A stretch of DNA of 64,000 nt from Branchiostoma lanceolatum. Its lineage: Eukaryota > Chordata > Leptocardii > Amphioxiformes > Branchiostomatidae. The stretch is from contig NC_089724.1 in NCBI RefSeq assembly GCF_035083965.1, forward strand, positions 9,294,910 to 9,358,909. Direction: 5' to 3'. Made by a program: the position numbers and the translations under genes. The first letter of the stretch is position 1. Each line of letters opens with the position of its first letter. This document shows, piece after piece, positions 22,345 to 37,000 of this stretch. The notes beneath the pieces were generated by a model that was not told the origin of the DNA, did no database searches, and was given only the letters and a program-made list of their open reading frames with translations.

Positions 22345-23060
22345 TACCGAGCATGTCTGTGTGTCTGTTAGTGAACACGATAAGTCGAGAATTCTTGGAA
22401 GGATTGTCTTGGTATTTAACCTCCTTGGTATTTGGTATGTTGGTAGGTCTCGATGAAACCTGAAAATGATTAGATTTTGGGCCCCCTATCGGCTTGTTAC
22501 GGTACTGCAGCGGAACTTCCTGTTATGATATCACGTGTTGTGGACATGCTATGGAACTGATTTTTGAGTGGTTGGGCAGAGAGTAAGTGGTATAGGTTTG
22601 GGCCCCCTAGCAACTTTTTTGGAACTGCAGGGGTAGGTTTTGCTTCAGACTTTGAAAGGGAATAACTCAAGAAGGGCTTGATGGAAGGTCATGATTTTTT
22701 GCATGTACATAGCTTGAGCGATGATGTACATGAAGAGAGAAATATTAATAGATATCAGCTATGCAAATGAGAACCTCATTTACATAATTAATGAGAAAAT
22801 AATATAACTCGAGATGGGCTTGATGGATGGTCATGATTTTTGGTATGTAGATAGCTTATGTGATGCTTTGTATGATTGGATGATAATTATGCAAATCAGA
22901 TTATAATTAATGAGGCAATTTTAAAAACCTGCTGTGTTCCATGATAAGACTATTCAAATATGTGACATTTGTAACTGAGGAAGAGAGGAATGTCAATAGA
23001 TAGAAATTATGCAAATGTAGGCCTAATTTGCATAATTCATGAGAAACTACTATCATTCCA
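22345..23060 (+). repeat. Family F repeat cluster with repeated AT-rich units
   Basis: The start matches 21642 onward. Then a unit (GGCTTGATGG, GGTCATGATTTTT, ATGTA, ATAGCTT, ATGCAAAT, TAATTAATGAG) is repeated with divergence about three times up to 23050. Related single copies lie at 45155 and 56180. No protein is encoded. Confidence 0.6.
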
Positions 23061-23578
23061 TACTAGTTGCTTTTGCAATAATGATATTTTGTATGTCTAT
23101 CCCAGTATTCCTTGTTTGTATTATTCTTGTGGCTATGGATTTTAAGACTACGTAATTCAGCCGGTTGTACAACAAGGTATCATTGGCTGCAATGTTGTTT
23201 TAGGTTTCGTATCTGTCAATCTGTTGATAAACCATTTATATCATATAATCCACACTGGTTGCAATAGACGTACAATCGGGTGCAGTTTGTGTATTTGTGC
23301 AGTTTTACACAAAAAAAGGCGTTCTTACTAAATGACAGCTAAAACAATGAATCAACTAACATTTGATTTCGCAGGAAGCTTCCTTCTGTAATCTTATGAA
23401 CGTTGTTTCGTTTGGCACGTGGTATACTCTGAGGAAATATCTGGATATGATTACAACTCAGCTAGCAATTCATTATTTACGAGTATGAAGGGAGAGAAGT
23501 GCACAAGGTTCGTCAGGGGCAGTCTGAAATGGAATGTACCAGAAAATCACATCAGAAGTCAGGAATTCCCTCAAGTCT

Positions 23579-23954
23579 AAGGCCATGTTGCTTTGATTAT
23601 ATTGATGACATCGGCGCGCGCATCAATTTTGTCCGTTTTCGGCCATACTGTAAATCGTAAAAAGCAGCTGTAAAATGAGAAAATACATGCTGTGAATTGC
23701 AAAAATATGTATATATATATTATATATTTCGGAAAACGGATACTTATGTCGTAGAATGTCAATTCCAAAGTCAAAGAATCTATATTTTGGTATACCATAC
23801 TCTGTGTGTTGAGTTTTGTTCATCCTTCCTGGTCAAGTAGATTTCATAATGAAGGCAACTTTTATTTTGCCAAACTTTTTTTTAATTCGCACGCTCGCAT
23901 CAGTTTTGGGGTTCCCAGAGGATGTCATCCATATAATCAAATCAACATGGCCTA
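23579..23954 (+). mobile_element. Family A MITE, copy 3 (most complete)
   Basis: Bounded by TAAGGCCATGTTGCTTTGAT and ATAATCAAATCAACATGGCC. Directly next to the termini are ATCGGCGCGCGCATCAA on the left and GCACGCTCGCATCAG on the right. It serves as the reference for the copies at 1 and 19489, which lie in the opposite orientation. Confidence 0.87.
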
Positions 23955-25025
23955 ACTAATCCTAAATATGTATTGATTTCAGCTTTATGATTGATATCAA
24001 ATCCTGGAAATGAGTAGGTTAAAGCTAGCTGTAATGCTGTTATTTCGTGATTTGAAAAACAAACTGTAAAATTTGTCTTCATCGCGATAACCTCTTGTAC
24101 AAATTGCAACTACCATGCCAGTTGTGAATTTTGGTTATTATTGAAAAACAGAAACGTTGTATATTCTAGTCAGCTAATCTGATGGATTCAAACGTGCTGT
24201 ATTGTATTGTCGAATTAAAACATGCCGATATGCGTTAATGTTATAACTATTCTATATACTATCGGGGAAACACTTGACGACAAAATCAAACGCGTTGTTT
24301 CGTATGATTGAATATTTCCAAAGAGTCTCCATGGGCTTAGGAATAAATATGATATAGTTGACTCACGGTTATAGATATGAAATAGATCATTTTCTTGGTA
24401 AAACGAATATCGTAATAAACATCTTGTACTGGCTCTGCGCGTTATGTGCATTTCATCTTCATTATGCGGGGGGAAATCGTATACGAATTTTGTAAGAAAA
24501 GGACACTTTACAATTTGCATGCCAGCCTTATTAGATTACGGGATTAATTAATGTATTTGGATTCCGCATAGAGTAATGGAAATCGGTAATAATGGAATGA
24601 TGCCAGCCCGACAGTTCGGTTACTCTACAGATTCTTGGCAACTTGCCCGGACAGCACTCTCGTAATGAACCTGAAACGGCGATATCGAACACTTCAAAGC
24701 ACTCTGCAAACATTACCTTCGGAGCCAGGACAAGTCCTAGAAGTGACCAATGCCAGTTTCATCGATACACAAGCGGTCAACTCAAACCCGGTTACACGAG
24801 AAAACTGTCCCGTGCCAATTTAATTTTCCAATGAGTCCATCTCATATTAAACCGGCGCTGGCCCATACATAAAGCAATAAAGCCTTTGGTCAAATTAATA
24901 CCGATGTATGGATTGGGTGAGTGGAATCGACAGAACGGTAATAAATTTGGGGAGGAGCAAAAGCGACAGGAGTGCTAAGTGGATAGGAAGACGTCGCCTA
25001 CACAGAGAGAGAGTGATTTTCGGTG
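23955..25025. other. Intergenic, upstream of the CTHRC1-like gene
   Basis: No gene or clear repeat up to the TATA box at 25030. Confidence 0.4.
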
Positions 25026-25029
25026 GCCT

Positions 25030-25035
25030 TATATA
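25030..25035 (+). promoter_or_regulatory. TATA box of the CTHRC1-like gene
   Basis: TATATA, 60 bp before the first ATG at 25090. This spacing fits a transcription start near 25060 and a short leader. Confidence 0.6.
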
Positions 25036-25089
25036 CCTTGTCGGCCACAACCTCATCCACCCACGCAAACACACACACACACCAAAGAG

Positions 25090-28000
25090 ATGATGAAGTC
25101 ATCGGCGGGCAATTTCGCGGGAGTTTTCATCTTGGTGACGCTGGGCTGTCTGCAGATCTCCGCGCAGGTTGGTAATCCGGTTCATTGTTTTCATTTGTGT
25201 GGGCACACATCGGGAGCAAGGAGTCGGCCACGCCCATTCCTGTGCTTGGTTTAATGTTCTTCGAGAGGAAAGTGATTGGGAGTATATATACTGTAGCAGT
25301 TACAAATTGCTCTGCTTAAACATAAAACAGCAGGTGGTTACCAAGTGGTATGAATTGAAACTTTAGAATTTCTTAGATATGAAAGAATATGAGAATACAG
25401 TAGCAGTCAATACCCAGTATATCAATGGACGTACATGTAACATACCATGTGAAAAGAGTTAAGTAATTTTTACATCACATTCTTGTTTTAAAAAATCTGT
25501 GCATAGAAGAAGCTTCATTGAAGTAACAAAAAGTACAGTGGCTTTCGTATACAGTCAACTACAAACTATGAAATAGAAATACAGAATAAGTCTTAAAACT
25601 CTACTAGCTAAGCAATGCTATAAAAATGCAAGCTAATTTGAGTACATCCGTAATATTATGTTACTATCAGGTAGGGCTAAACATGGTTTTCAGTATCGTT
25701 CCTAATAACAAATTGTTCCTTGGCTTTAGAGAATGTCTCTTGCTGATTGATTTATTATGTATCATATCTATATCTTTATGTGTCCATTGGAAAGTTTAAA
25801 ACGTATAGATTTTATCATAACTTACAGTTAATCAAGATCTGCATTCTCTTTCCCCCATGAAAACTATGTATGACAGCATAAGCTTATTCAACATTTCAAC
25901 AGTGCCAATGATAAGATCTGACGCCTGGTACAAAATGATAATGACGATTTGAACAACGACAGCAATCCGGGATGGCCTTCACAAATAGGAGTTGAAAACG
26001 TATCAAAAGACTTGATAATCATTGAGACTGTAATTATTGATTGATACTTGTATATCACAAGTATGGCAAGACCCAATCGTAGGGATGATGGTGCATAGAA
26101 GAGTTATTTGGCAGAAGCAGCCATGACCTTTGACCTGTCGTAAACCTACTGTGTACGTAATGGGTTTCACCTAAATTGGATACAGTCTGCATACATTATC
26201 TCGTAAAGTGTTTCTTCTTTCTCGAGGTTTTACTTATCATAGAAAACATCATATCGGTCTTATATGTCTTCATTGATAGATGAGATGTCACTTACTTTAT
26301 CATATACTTTATTATCTAGGATAAAATACATGTATGCCCTCACCGAATGATACCATAAGACAGTCGGACTATTCATACCTGTATAATAGCTTGATACGGC
26401 TCTTGATTAATACAAATAAGGTATCGAAATTGAAAGGCAGGATAAAGTTTGAAGATGGCACACTGTCATTTCATTCAGCTTCATCATTTGTATCTGCCAT
26501 GGTACGGTTATCATATTCTCTGTGAAGACAACGCCGTGCAGCTGACTAGACAGTAGAACGCAGTGACTATATGGATGGTGACAAAGTAGAGTTGATCAAA
26601 TGACAAGATAACTCCCTAGGGTCACTGGACACAATGATGAGCATGGTGATGAATCAGACAGAGATAGTGCTTCGTGAACTTTCCACCTGGGTGGATTGTG
26701 CGTATGTAAACAATAATTACATGCCACGTTTTGTCCAGTCAATCTGTAATACCTGTTCCTTGAGAGATCGCTACTCTAAACGAAGATAATCATAGACTCT
26801 TGAGACTGGTAGGAAATGAAAAAAGGGATCTTCCTTCAATTCGAGATTGACTGTCAAGTCAATCATGTGAATCCTAATGGATGAAAGCCAGGATGTTCCC
26901 GATGTTACTCTCCAAGCAGAGGAATGGGTCCGGCCGGTTTTTGACGTGTTTTAGGCGTTTTTGTTGTGTTTTTAGTCCCGTGTGGGTTAGCGACACACAC
27001 ACACACAAAAAAAAACAGGACAAAATAAAACGCCCGACAAAAACGCCTTAAAACACGTCAAAAACCAGATGGACCCATTCCTCTGCTTGGAGAGTACCCG
27101 ATGTTGCTTCTTCAAAATGTCTATTTCCTGGACTAGTTCCAAACAGGAAAAGGGATCAGTAGAGGGGCATTTTGATTCATTATAGATTTAGAACGAGTAG
27201 CCAAGTGCTAGCGGTAGATTTATTTGAGCCCATTTGGCATAGCAACAATTGTTACGCAATAAAGTAGTAGGACAAACTGTGGCCCCCCGACCCCATGTCT
27301 GAACGTTAGCACCATGGGGGTCCTTTGTCAGGTAGGTACGGTACACAGTAATGAAACTGGCTGATCCTACTGACCGGGACTTCCCACAGCGAACATTACC
27401 AAGACAGGATGTTCTGAATTTTGGAATCATGTTATTGAATGGTCAGAAGATCTTTGTAGATTTTTGCAAAAGCTGTTATACATATTACGTAAGTTGAGTG
27501 TAGGAATACGCGTACGTGATCACATTGATGTAGCAGGTGGACGCTCGACACAACAGAAATACAGTAACTCTCGCACGGCAAATTACAAAATAGATTAAAA
27601 CAGGAAATGCGTAGATCTCTAATATCTTGATATAACCAGCTCGGGCTAATCCTGAGTTTCGGTATCTTTTTTAATAGCAAAGTAATGTTTTCATGTATTT
27701 GCCTATTTGCATTTTTATAGTTAGAATATAGACTCAATTCTACATATAAAGGTGATGTTTTATCTTTTGCCTTCTGTTTCATCATGTAATGTGATCACAA
27801 GAAGTGATAGCTGTAATGTCATGTGCATGAAGACTTAAGATATGAAACAAAACTTCTTCCGACATTCTACAAGCTGACTTATTTGCATCTAGCTACAAAA
27901 CATTATTCTCTCAATGTACTAACTCTATTGTGATGCACGAGTCTCTCCATGTGCACACTTGCTCATGCAATGTTAGAGCTGCGAATGGCCTTTTATAAAC

Positions 28001-31000
28001 TCTTCTGCATTGAAGCCGAGGTAGACCTTTAAAATAATTTCCAACCACTTTAATATGAACTTTTTTACAAACCTTTAACAAAACAGTTACTTATTGAATA
28101 ATACGAAATTTCGACAACTTCAGAAATAAGTCTTCCTGGTGAGCAGAATGTCATATCCATTGTTAAAGGAAATACCAGGGCCCGAAAATCGAATTTTGAA
28201 AGTCAATTCATTAGTCATTTCTATATATGATTATTTCAAACAACACTATCGCAATGTATAGCGACGTACATCAAGCAGATCTAGAAAAAACGACGTCGTT
28301 ATGATGTGCACGTGAGAACTCGCTGAAAATCGTCGCCAGGGTTTTTGTAGGCTCGCGAAACTAAAGGAATCATCGTACGGCACGATTTTGCGCGGTTCTA
28401 AAATGCTCAAAGTATGAAGTTATTGCGCAATGTTACTAAATGTCACCAACATAAAGATTTCAGCATTCTTTTAGTTCCATTTTTTGGGCCCTTATATTGC
28501 TTTGCTTTAACACCTGGTCCAGTAGGTTCAATGTACTTACAAGTTGGTAATGATTGATGCTTTTGACTGAAAATACAGCCAGAAGAAATTGCATCTGGAG
28601 GGGAAACTGCACGGCAATGGCATTGCACCGGCGTTCAATTACAGGAATGGCCTGCACTCATCAATTTCAATATCATGCGGTGTAATACAAGATAGAGGAA
28701 ATGATAACTCATTTTAGAATAGAGGCGGGAGGCTAGAAAGGTCAATATCATTTCAATTATTGTGAAACGGTACTGTATCTTATTTTTCTCAGGACAATGT
28801 TTCTAAAGACAATGATACAGGTTTGTATTTTAAGATGGAGTTAAGCCCAGTTGATCATTAGTGAGTGACTATGCTCTTCATCATAATGTGTATTCCGGAG
28901 CTACATGAGTTCGTACCTTCTTTGATGGGAACACATACAGGCCTCTTCGAGAATGAAGGACTGCCAAAAGGAGCCCGCTGTCGAAGCCAAATTTCAACTA
29001 CGTAACTAACCTGCTAGATACAAACAAACATAATTATAAGATTTTAACGCAGTGACTAGTCTTTGCTAGGAAACAATCAATTTTTTTTTTATTCCTATAT
29101 CCTGCGTCACCTGGAGAAGTGGTTGAGAATGGCACTTTTTGCCTAGTTGAAGACGGCAGAGGGTTGTATCTTAACCGAATAAGCAGACACGATTACGTAG
29201 TGTTACATATAAAACAATATTTTCATTTCTAGATCCTGCATCATCTAGGGCAGTGGCTGCTGAAAAAGGCACAATAGAATGTTGCCATGAAAAAGGCGAC
29301 AACAGGTTGTATCTTAACCCTTGTGAAATCTATCTTCATCATATTTCGCAATTTCACTGCGAACAACTTAACAAGACGGATGTCCTTTTAGAATTAGTAC
29401 GGGTGATTGCTTCAAGTTTGAAGGATTCGTAAATACAGGTCAAAGTTTTGCTCAATTGCTTTGCGGTTTTGCTCTCTGCATCTTCGCACGACTTGATTTG
29501 CAAAGCGAGGGAATGTATCCCTGATCCAATCATCAATTCTGCGATAACGACACCCCAGAGATCACTGGGCAATACCGGTATACATAGTCCGGGGAGGCAA
29601 CGCTGTGTGGTAAGTATGATAGAAAGGTGGCATTTTGAAAGTCTCTTATGCGTATCTTGTTGACAGACAAAAATATCAGACAGGACAATTTTGAAAATAA
29701 AGTTTGATAGACACAATGGGCATAATGGTATCAAGCTATCATTTCCTCGTCATCCCCTACTGATCTTTGTTTTCTCGTAAAGGTTTACTTTCATTATGGT
29801 GTATTTTTGTCATGTATAATAAACGAGATCTCGGAGTCATAATCATCATTCTGGCTTGAACAAAGTCTTCCAAAAACGAAGACGAGAAAGCAATAGCACA
29901 AATCATTGGCTTATGGGGAGTAGCAAGCTCATTGTGAGCTGGCAAAGCCATGGTGAGCCTCAACTGTTGGCTGAAGATAAAACCCAATCATCGTTTTCCC
30001 GTCATTTCCTACCAACAGAACATCTCTCAATGTCTAATGAAGACCCTTATCTCATTGTGGTGGCTTTTGAGGTCTATAATGCTGAGTATTGTTAATGGTA
30101 TTCTTGTCGGACAGTGACGCACAGGGTGATTAATTAGCATATTACAGCCCCTCCATCTGCATTTCATGCGCGTTCGCGGCGGTACATAAAGGATAGCAAA
30201 CAGAGCTCTGTGCTGCTCTGACCGTCGCTACTGGCACCCGGACGGCACTCTTCTCCGACCCGTACCATCAGGTTAGACATCTATCTCTCCTACTTTACTC
30301 AATATCGCCTTCATGTAACGTCTTTATGCAATATTAGATACCAAGTTGCCATTACAATTTGTCTGTGGGTAAGGGCCCTTTGGATAACTAGATTTTGGTG
30401 TTCTGTCAAGGATATATTGATTAAGTTCTTTGGCGCTCACATCTCTTGATCTGATCAGTGGTTTTTGCTGTAAGATACGTTATTTAATTTTGAAAAGTTC
30501 TCCGGGAAAGTATCTTGCTGCCAAGGCATCTAGTGTTTTTAACTTCCCAAAGGAAGGGTTTTACCATTTGAATAGTTTTCGGACCGTAGAAGGTCATACT
30601 CGTGTGTATACGCTGTTAGAGGCAAAAGAGTGTACGCATGTCTTCGGTGTATTTGTCACTTCTATATATTAGCTAGTTAGATAATTCTGGCCATGGAGTC
30701 TATAGTGTACTGTGTCACCGCCGTTAGAATTTAGGAGAACGAGACAAATTACTCAGTGTAGCTGGACATTTACTCCAAGAAAAGAAGATACAGCTGCAAC
30801 ATGAAAAGCCGTTGCATGCCGTACTCCATTGCTTACCGGACGACATCGTTGAGCAAATAATGTTCTTAATGCATTGTCCTAATTCTCCCAACCTTCTTTA
30901 GTCTATCATGTAGATGATTTCAAACAGCATCGATGAGTAATGGCTATGAATAACCCGTCGCTTTGTCTACTTTTATTGGACTTTTACTGCACAGTCATCA

Positions 31001-34000
31001 TCGATCTGCTGCAATGATACAAGCATGTTTCACTTCATTTTGAAATTGGCCTTTTGCTCGTAAAACTGCCCCCTTGATTCTAGCTGTGTAGGAATATCAA
31101 TGGTTGGCACATTTCTACTTAAGGTCCTTACTTGAAGGTGCTTTGAAGATCATAACTATGGTCTTTATTGTTATTGTTTTTGTTCATGATAGGACGTGTG
31201 TATGGTCAATGATCATTTCAGGTCCAACACGACCGGACAATTGAGCGGATCTGATGCATGTAGTGCTCTGCTTAATCCTTCGTCGCATTTGAAGGAAGTT
31301 TGAATGGACAGATTCATTTGCATTACATCTATTAAATGAATAGCAAATGTATTTTTGATGCACTAAAAAGGCATTGCTCTGACAGAGTACACCGGTAAAC
31401 TTATCTGAATATATACATATAGGAACAGTACCTTTACTGATGGTACCTATTATGTAATGTTGAATGTACGCGTAGCATTGCCACCTGGGTGCCAGTTGCC
31501 GGACAGAGCAGCGCTTCAACCAGCTTCATTACAGAAAAAAACAGGTTCTTATGGTGTCTCAACTGCTCAATATCCGTCTTCAAAGAGGTTAGTGACATTC
31601 ATGCTTTGCTCATAGCAACAATCATAGAATAGATGAAAGGATTATCAGATTTGTTTTTATCTTAGAGAGGTATCGATACCATCAATGCCATGTCATGACT
31701 ACATTGTTAAGTTAGTTATGATATCTTTATAGCTATATATACGTTGTTGAACTGATGCTGATTTGGTATTCAGCACCACGAAAACCATTCCATTATACAG
31801 TTAGCTAAATTCTTATCTATAACTTAAAAGCTATATGTTAAAAGCTATAGATTTAAATACGTACACCTTTGATTGAAATGTCTCTGAGCTTGAGACATAG
31901 CGATGCTTGCCTTAAGTTCTAAGCACCTTATTGATCTACCTTTAAACTGCGTACAATTACATCATAAAAAACAAATATCAAAAGGAATTATTGATGCCCA
32001 GGTGCAGATGTCTTCTATTCACTTCTTTATAGAAAACATGAATCATTTATAGAATTTCGCTTTCGCCGTTTTGCGATGGCATTTTGGCTGTAAAGTCCTG
32101 AAGTGAACAGCCTGCCCTGGTGACCTTTCACGGGTAACGACTCTTTTCAAGCGAACAAAACGCTCTAAGCGTCACAAAAGGCACTGTCTCCATTGCAGGG
32201 AATATTTGTCGCAGATGTACCTTCACAAAGGGCGTCAATTTCCTTTTCATCTCGATAAGAATGTGTGATTTACCACGCGGTTCACATATCAGTGATCAAG
32301 GGGATTGGGGTTAATAAGAGCAGGACCATAACGGCTAACGTCCTGGAAAATTTATGGCAAAGTGCTGTCTTCAGAGACGCTCTCCTAGAATGGATGTCAT
32401 TATGCTCATCGTTTCTTAAATATAGATTGAACAGTTATTGGTGAAGCATCATCAGTTTTTCATCCCGAGAGTGAACGGAAGAGCCCCACGGGGCCTGCTC
32501 GATCTAATCTATGGTTGATATATCACGCGTATTACAGCCGACTGCAAATGACCAATTACGTTATTCGCAAAGGACCGGAGGGGAATTACCCAACGAGCAT
32601 GTTGTGGGAAATGGGGGCGATTCAAAGCATTTGGAATATTTACGATGATGACCTGCCTATACATCTGCCATGGCCGTGCCTGTCAGCTCTAAGATGTACA
32701 ACGTGTAGCTTTAGTACGTCTTTGATTTCGCTTGCACGTTTTTGTGGTGGTATTATGAAGTCGCATCATGATTGACCTACTTACATACAAGTATTCCCAA
32801 GAAACATACTACGAATAGTAAATATGTACAACTGTAACGGTGGTTAAGACATATCAGCACGTTAAGAAAGCACGAAACTGCATGGTTGTCGTGTGGTGGT
32901 GGTCGGTCAGGTCATGGGTTCGAATGCTCTGACATGCCACCGATGTTGTGGCCAGGTGTAAAAATGGGTACCTGACTTCGGTTGGGGAGGTAAATGTCGG
33001 CGGAAGGAGACTCACTGACTCACACCACTATACTGTACAACTACCAGCCTCAAAGTCATTCTACAGTAACAGCTTTTTTCCACGAACAGCAAAACTATGG
33101 AATTCCCTCCCAACCCACTGCTTTTGACTATAACCCCCGACTATAACCTACAAACCTTCAAAACAAACATACACCGCTATCTCTCACCTTAGCCACATTC
33201 AATTTAAACCAATCACGTCAATTAGTTCAATGCTTAAAGAAGTGTCCCCTTCGGCCCTGCATTGAGTGAGATCGTTAAAGAAAAAAAAGAGGGATGGGCT
33301 CCGCCTTCCAATACCGTGCTTTAGACACAGTGGATAACAACTCGATTCCCCTACGGCCTCAAATGCTGTATGGGACTACCAACCTTATCCTTTTTTTAAG
33401 TAAACTATTATCAAAAAAATATATTGCCCTAATGTGAAGCGCACACAAGATGCCAAGTCCGCACGCGAATACTCGAACAGAAAATAAATGCAGGCTTTCA
33501 CTTAATCCATAATCCTTTATCCCGGGGACCTCTGAGATCAGGCTTAAAGGATTAGGGTTTTTAAAAGGGCTAATGCACCCCTGCTTAAAAGAGAGAGACC
33601 CTATATGTTATATGCAATCAAGGGAAGGCCAACTGTTCCTGCAAGCTTTTGTGCTTGTAGTGGATTGATGGGTTTCAAGCCGCTCCTGGTAGCGAACATG
33701 ATACTGTAATTGAAGACTGAGGTACTGGATTTCCATCACCGGAAAGGACAAGGCAACCGTTACTCACTCATAATCCTTATTAGGTATTGACCTTTAAGTT
33801 CCCTCTCAGAAAGTGCGTGATAGATTATTCTGTCTCAGGCATCAGTTATACGGGGCGGGACTTTCTACGGGCTTAGAGGTAATGGCTCGTGGATTTGGTG
33901 GGAGTACTTATGCTTTGGTACCGGTTGGAAAAGGTGCCCTGCCGGGTAGCTCACGGGCTGTTTTATGTGCACTTTCGGGCGTGACCCGTACGTGGCCCCG

Positions 34001-37000
34001 TGGGACGCCCTCCGGCTACCGGGCTATTTTGGGGCCCGGCCGGGACCCCGAATCATTTTAGCCCGGACTTAAAATCGACGCGGGAGCCGGTAACAAATAG
34101 ATGAAGTGAGCTAACCGTGCGGGTACCCGTCAGTCCACCGGGACAGATTTGTCGGGACTACACCACCGACGGGCACCGGCGCAACTGGGACCATAGTATA
34201 AGTTGGGAGTGGTGCAGAATTAATACACATTCACATATTTTCGATCACACAAAGTACTAATACTCTGTTGTGTGTATTGTATGTGTATGTAAGTCTGTGA
34301 AGGTTTGGCCTTGTCATTCCAAGTATAAACTTGGTCATATATTCTTGAACTATTTTCGTTTTAGATATACATTTCTAACTGTGTAGAAAAACTGTGAATC
34401 TGGTTGCCTCGAGCTGGACGAACGCAAGTCTATTTGATAATAAAATTAAACTAAAAACTGAAAGTAGTTCAGTCACATATAAGCAAGATATTAATACCCT
34501 TAGCTTATTCCTAACGTGTCTCCGGGTAAATTGTCAGTACTAAAATGGCGGAATGTGACTTGATTACAAAAATCTATGTTTTATTTTGTATTTCAATTTT
34601 GTAGTTTTCCTATTTTGCTAACGTACGAAAGACACTGTTATTTCGTTTTGTCAAATATAAAGCTTCGATCTTTCTATAATAGCAGATTATATCCTGTTGA
34701 AATGAATGAAATCATCATCCTATCCTCATGGCAACACAGGTCAACAGTGTACCCTATCAGAACAGCAACAACATGATGCCAAACGGAAATGAAGACAGAT
34801 GTTCTTCCGGATTAAATGGCATCCCGGGGACTCCTGGGATACCTGGCTCGCATGGACAGCCGGGGAGGGACGGCGGTAAGGTAAGTGTGATGTCGTCATT
34901 TCATATCACTTCGCAAGTTCACATGACCTTGAATAGAATTCGAAGCGGCCTTGATTTGAATCAACTCCTTCCCTGTACTTAATACGACAGCAATATTGGT
35001 GTAATGTACCAGGATATAAAGCAAGTGTTGATATAACATCTTCGAATTCATTTATAATTTTTTCCGAGTGCACAGATACAAGCAAAACATAGTAAGAATG
35101 TTTCTTGTGTATCCCAAACTTTGAAAATCACACATGTATCCATCTTACCCAATACTCAACTATACAATCAACTCTAATCGCTTTTTTCTAATGACCTTTT
35201 TCATAAAGTTTGAGTCAGTGCATCGAGTGAGAACAAGTACCAACATTCACTTGAAAGTTCATCTGTGTTCAACTTGGTAGAAGTCATTCTGAGTCAAAGT
35301 TGAACTTCAATTGCCAACACAAAAACTGGACTTTGGGCTGATCAGCTCCAGTCAAGGACTGAGCAATCCACTTTTTTGCAAGTGTAATTAAAGAGGCCAC
35401 CCGGGCTTTATAAACATCCCTCAACAGAGATGGGGGGGGGGGGGGGGGGTAGTTGGCGCCATAGACTTTCTGCAGCATATGATCCACTGCTCAGCGAGTC
35501 ACGTGTTTTGTCTGCATAACGTGACGTCACAAAGACAGTGGATTGCTCATTCCTTGACAAAGACTGGAGCTGATCAGTCGAAAATTTGGATAAGTCCAAT
35601 TTCCGTGCTGGTAATTGCAACACCAACATTGTACCATTATTCTGAAACAAGTTTTAACCGTGATTTCCAACACAAAAATTGGACTTACCCAAATTTTTGA
35701 CTGTACAACACCAGTCTTTGTCAAGGAATGAGCAATCAACCGCTGAGATGACGTCACGTTATGCAGATAGCACACGTGACTCTGTGAGCACTGGATCATC
35801 ATGAGTTGCAGAAAGTCTGTGGCGCCCCCCGTCTCTATTGAGGGATGGTTGCAAGGCCCCGATGTAAATTATGTAATTGTACCATTACATGATACCTCTA
35901 GGGCGAGATTGGGCCGATTGGGCCGAAGGGTGACAGGGGAGACCGCGGCACCCCGGGGAAGTGTTCCTGTACCAAGGCATCCACCATGAACTGGAAGCAG
36001 TGCAGCTGGCCGAACCTCAACAACGGGGCAGACGTGGGAGTCATTCAAGTGAGTTCGATCATCTGGGGCCTTTGTTGTTCTTGGTAAAACCAGTTATGCT
36101 TAGGTCGCGATTGGGAAAAGAGGCCTTGCCAAAAAGTTCACGGGCTGTTGTTTTGTACATGTTGTACTTTCAGGCGTGACCCTACGTGGTGGCCCCGTGG
36201 GGCACCCTGTGGCAACCGGGCTATTTGGGTGCACGGTCGGAGACCTCGAAGTTTTTAACACGGAGTTAAAATCGAGGCGGGACCCGGTAACAAATTGGTG
36301 TCGTGGGCTAATCGTGAAAACACCGACAGACACCCTTCCGGTGTTCGGCTGTTCACCGGGACAAATTTGTGTCTTCAGGGCCCGGTGCAAATGTGACCGT
36401 AGCATTAGCTGTTAATAGTACCTTTCAGTGTTTCTCAGTGAGGAAAATCAACCTGTTTAGTGACAATATTGTACCTTAGTTATTTAACACCTAATACGCA
36501 TCATCCAAACCACGAGTTGATGACTTTTGAAACCTCCATACCAGGATGCTATTCAAAACGAAGCACTTGTTGAGCTAATAAGGATTCTCTGTTTATAAGT
36601 TCTGTCCAAGAGTTAGTAACCTAAACAAGGGTTGCCTGTCTTAATATGATTATTCACTGCCGTTTACTTATAAGACTACGCACAGTCTGCCTATGCATCA
36701 TTGTCCACATAAAACAATAATCATTGATTTTATTAAAGAACAGTCTCCCCTGACTATAATACGGCTATATCGATTACTTGAAAAATAGATTATAAATGCA
36801 TAATCCAAAGTTTATTCAGTTTGTATCTTTTCCCTACCATGACCATTCGCTCTTTATTGACAGGAATTAATGGTTATAGGGATGGTATACATGTACGTAT
36901 CCCAATAAATATATTGATCTAAAATTAATGAATTACATAATACGATGTGGCCTTCGCCATAACAATTTAGTTAATCATCAATGTAAGTCTTGATTTGAGT

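Noticed and set aside
32890-32990. Possible tRNA gene
   Set aside because: Only the B box is recognisable. No cloverleaf or acceptor stem can be formed and a SINE body follows.
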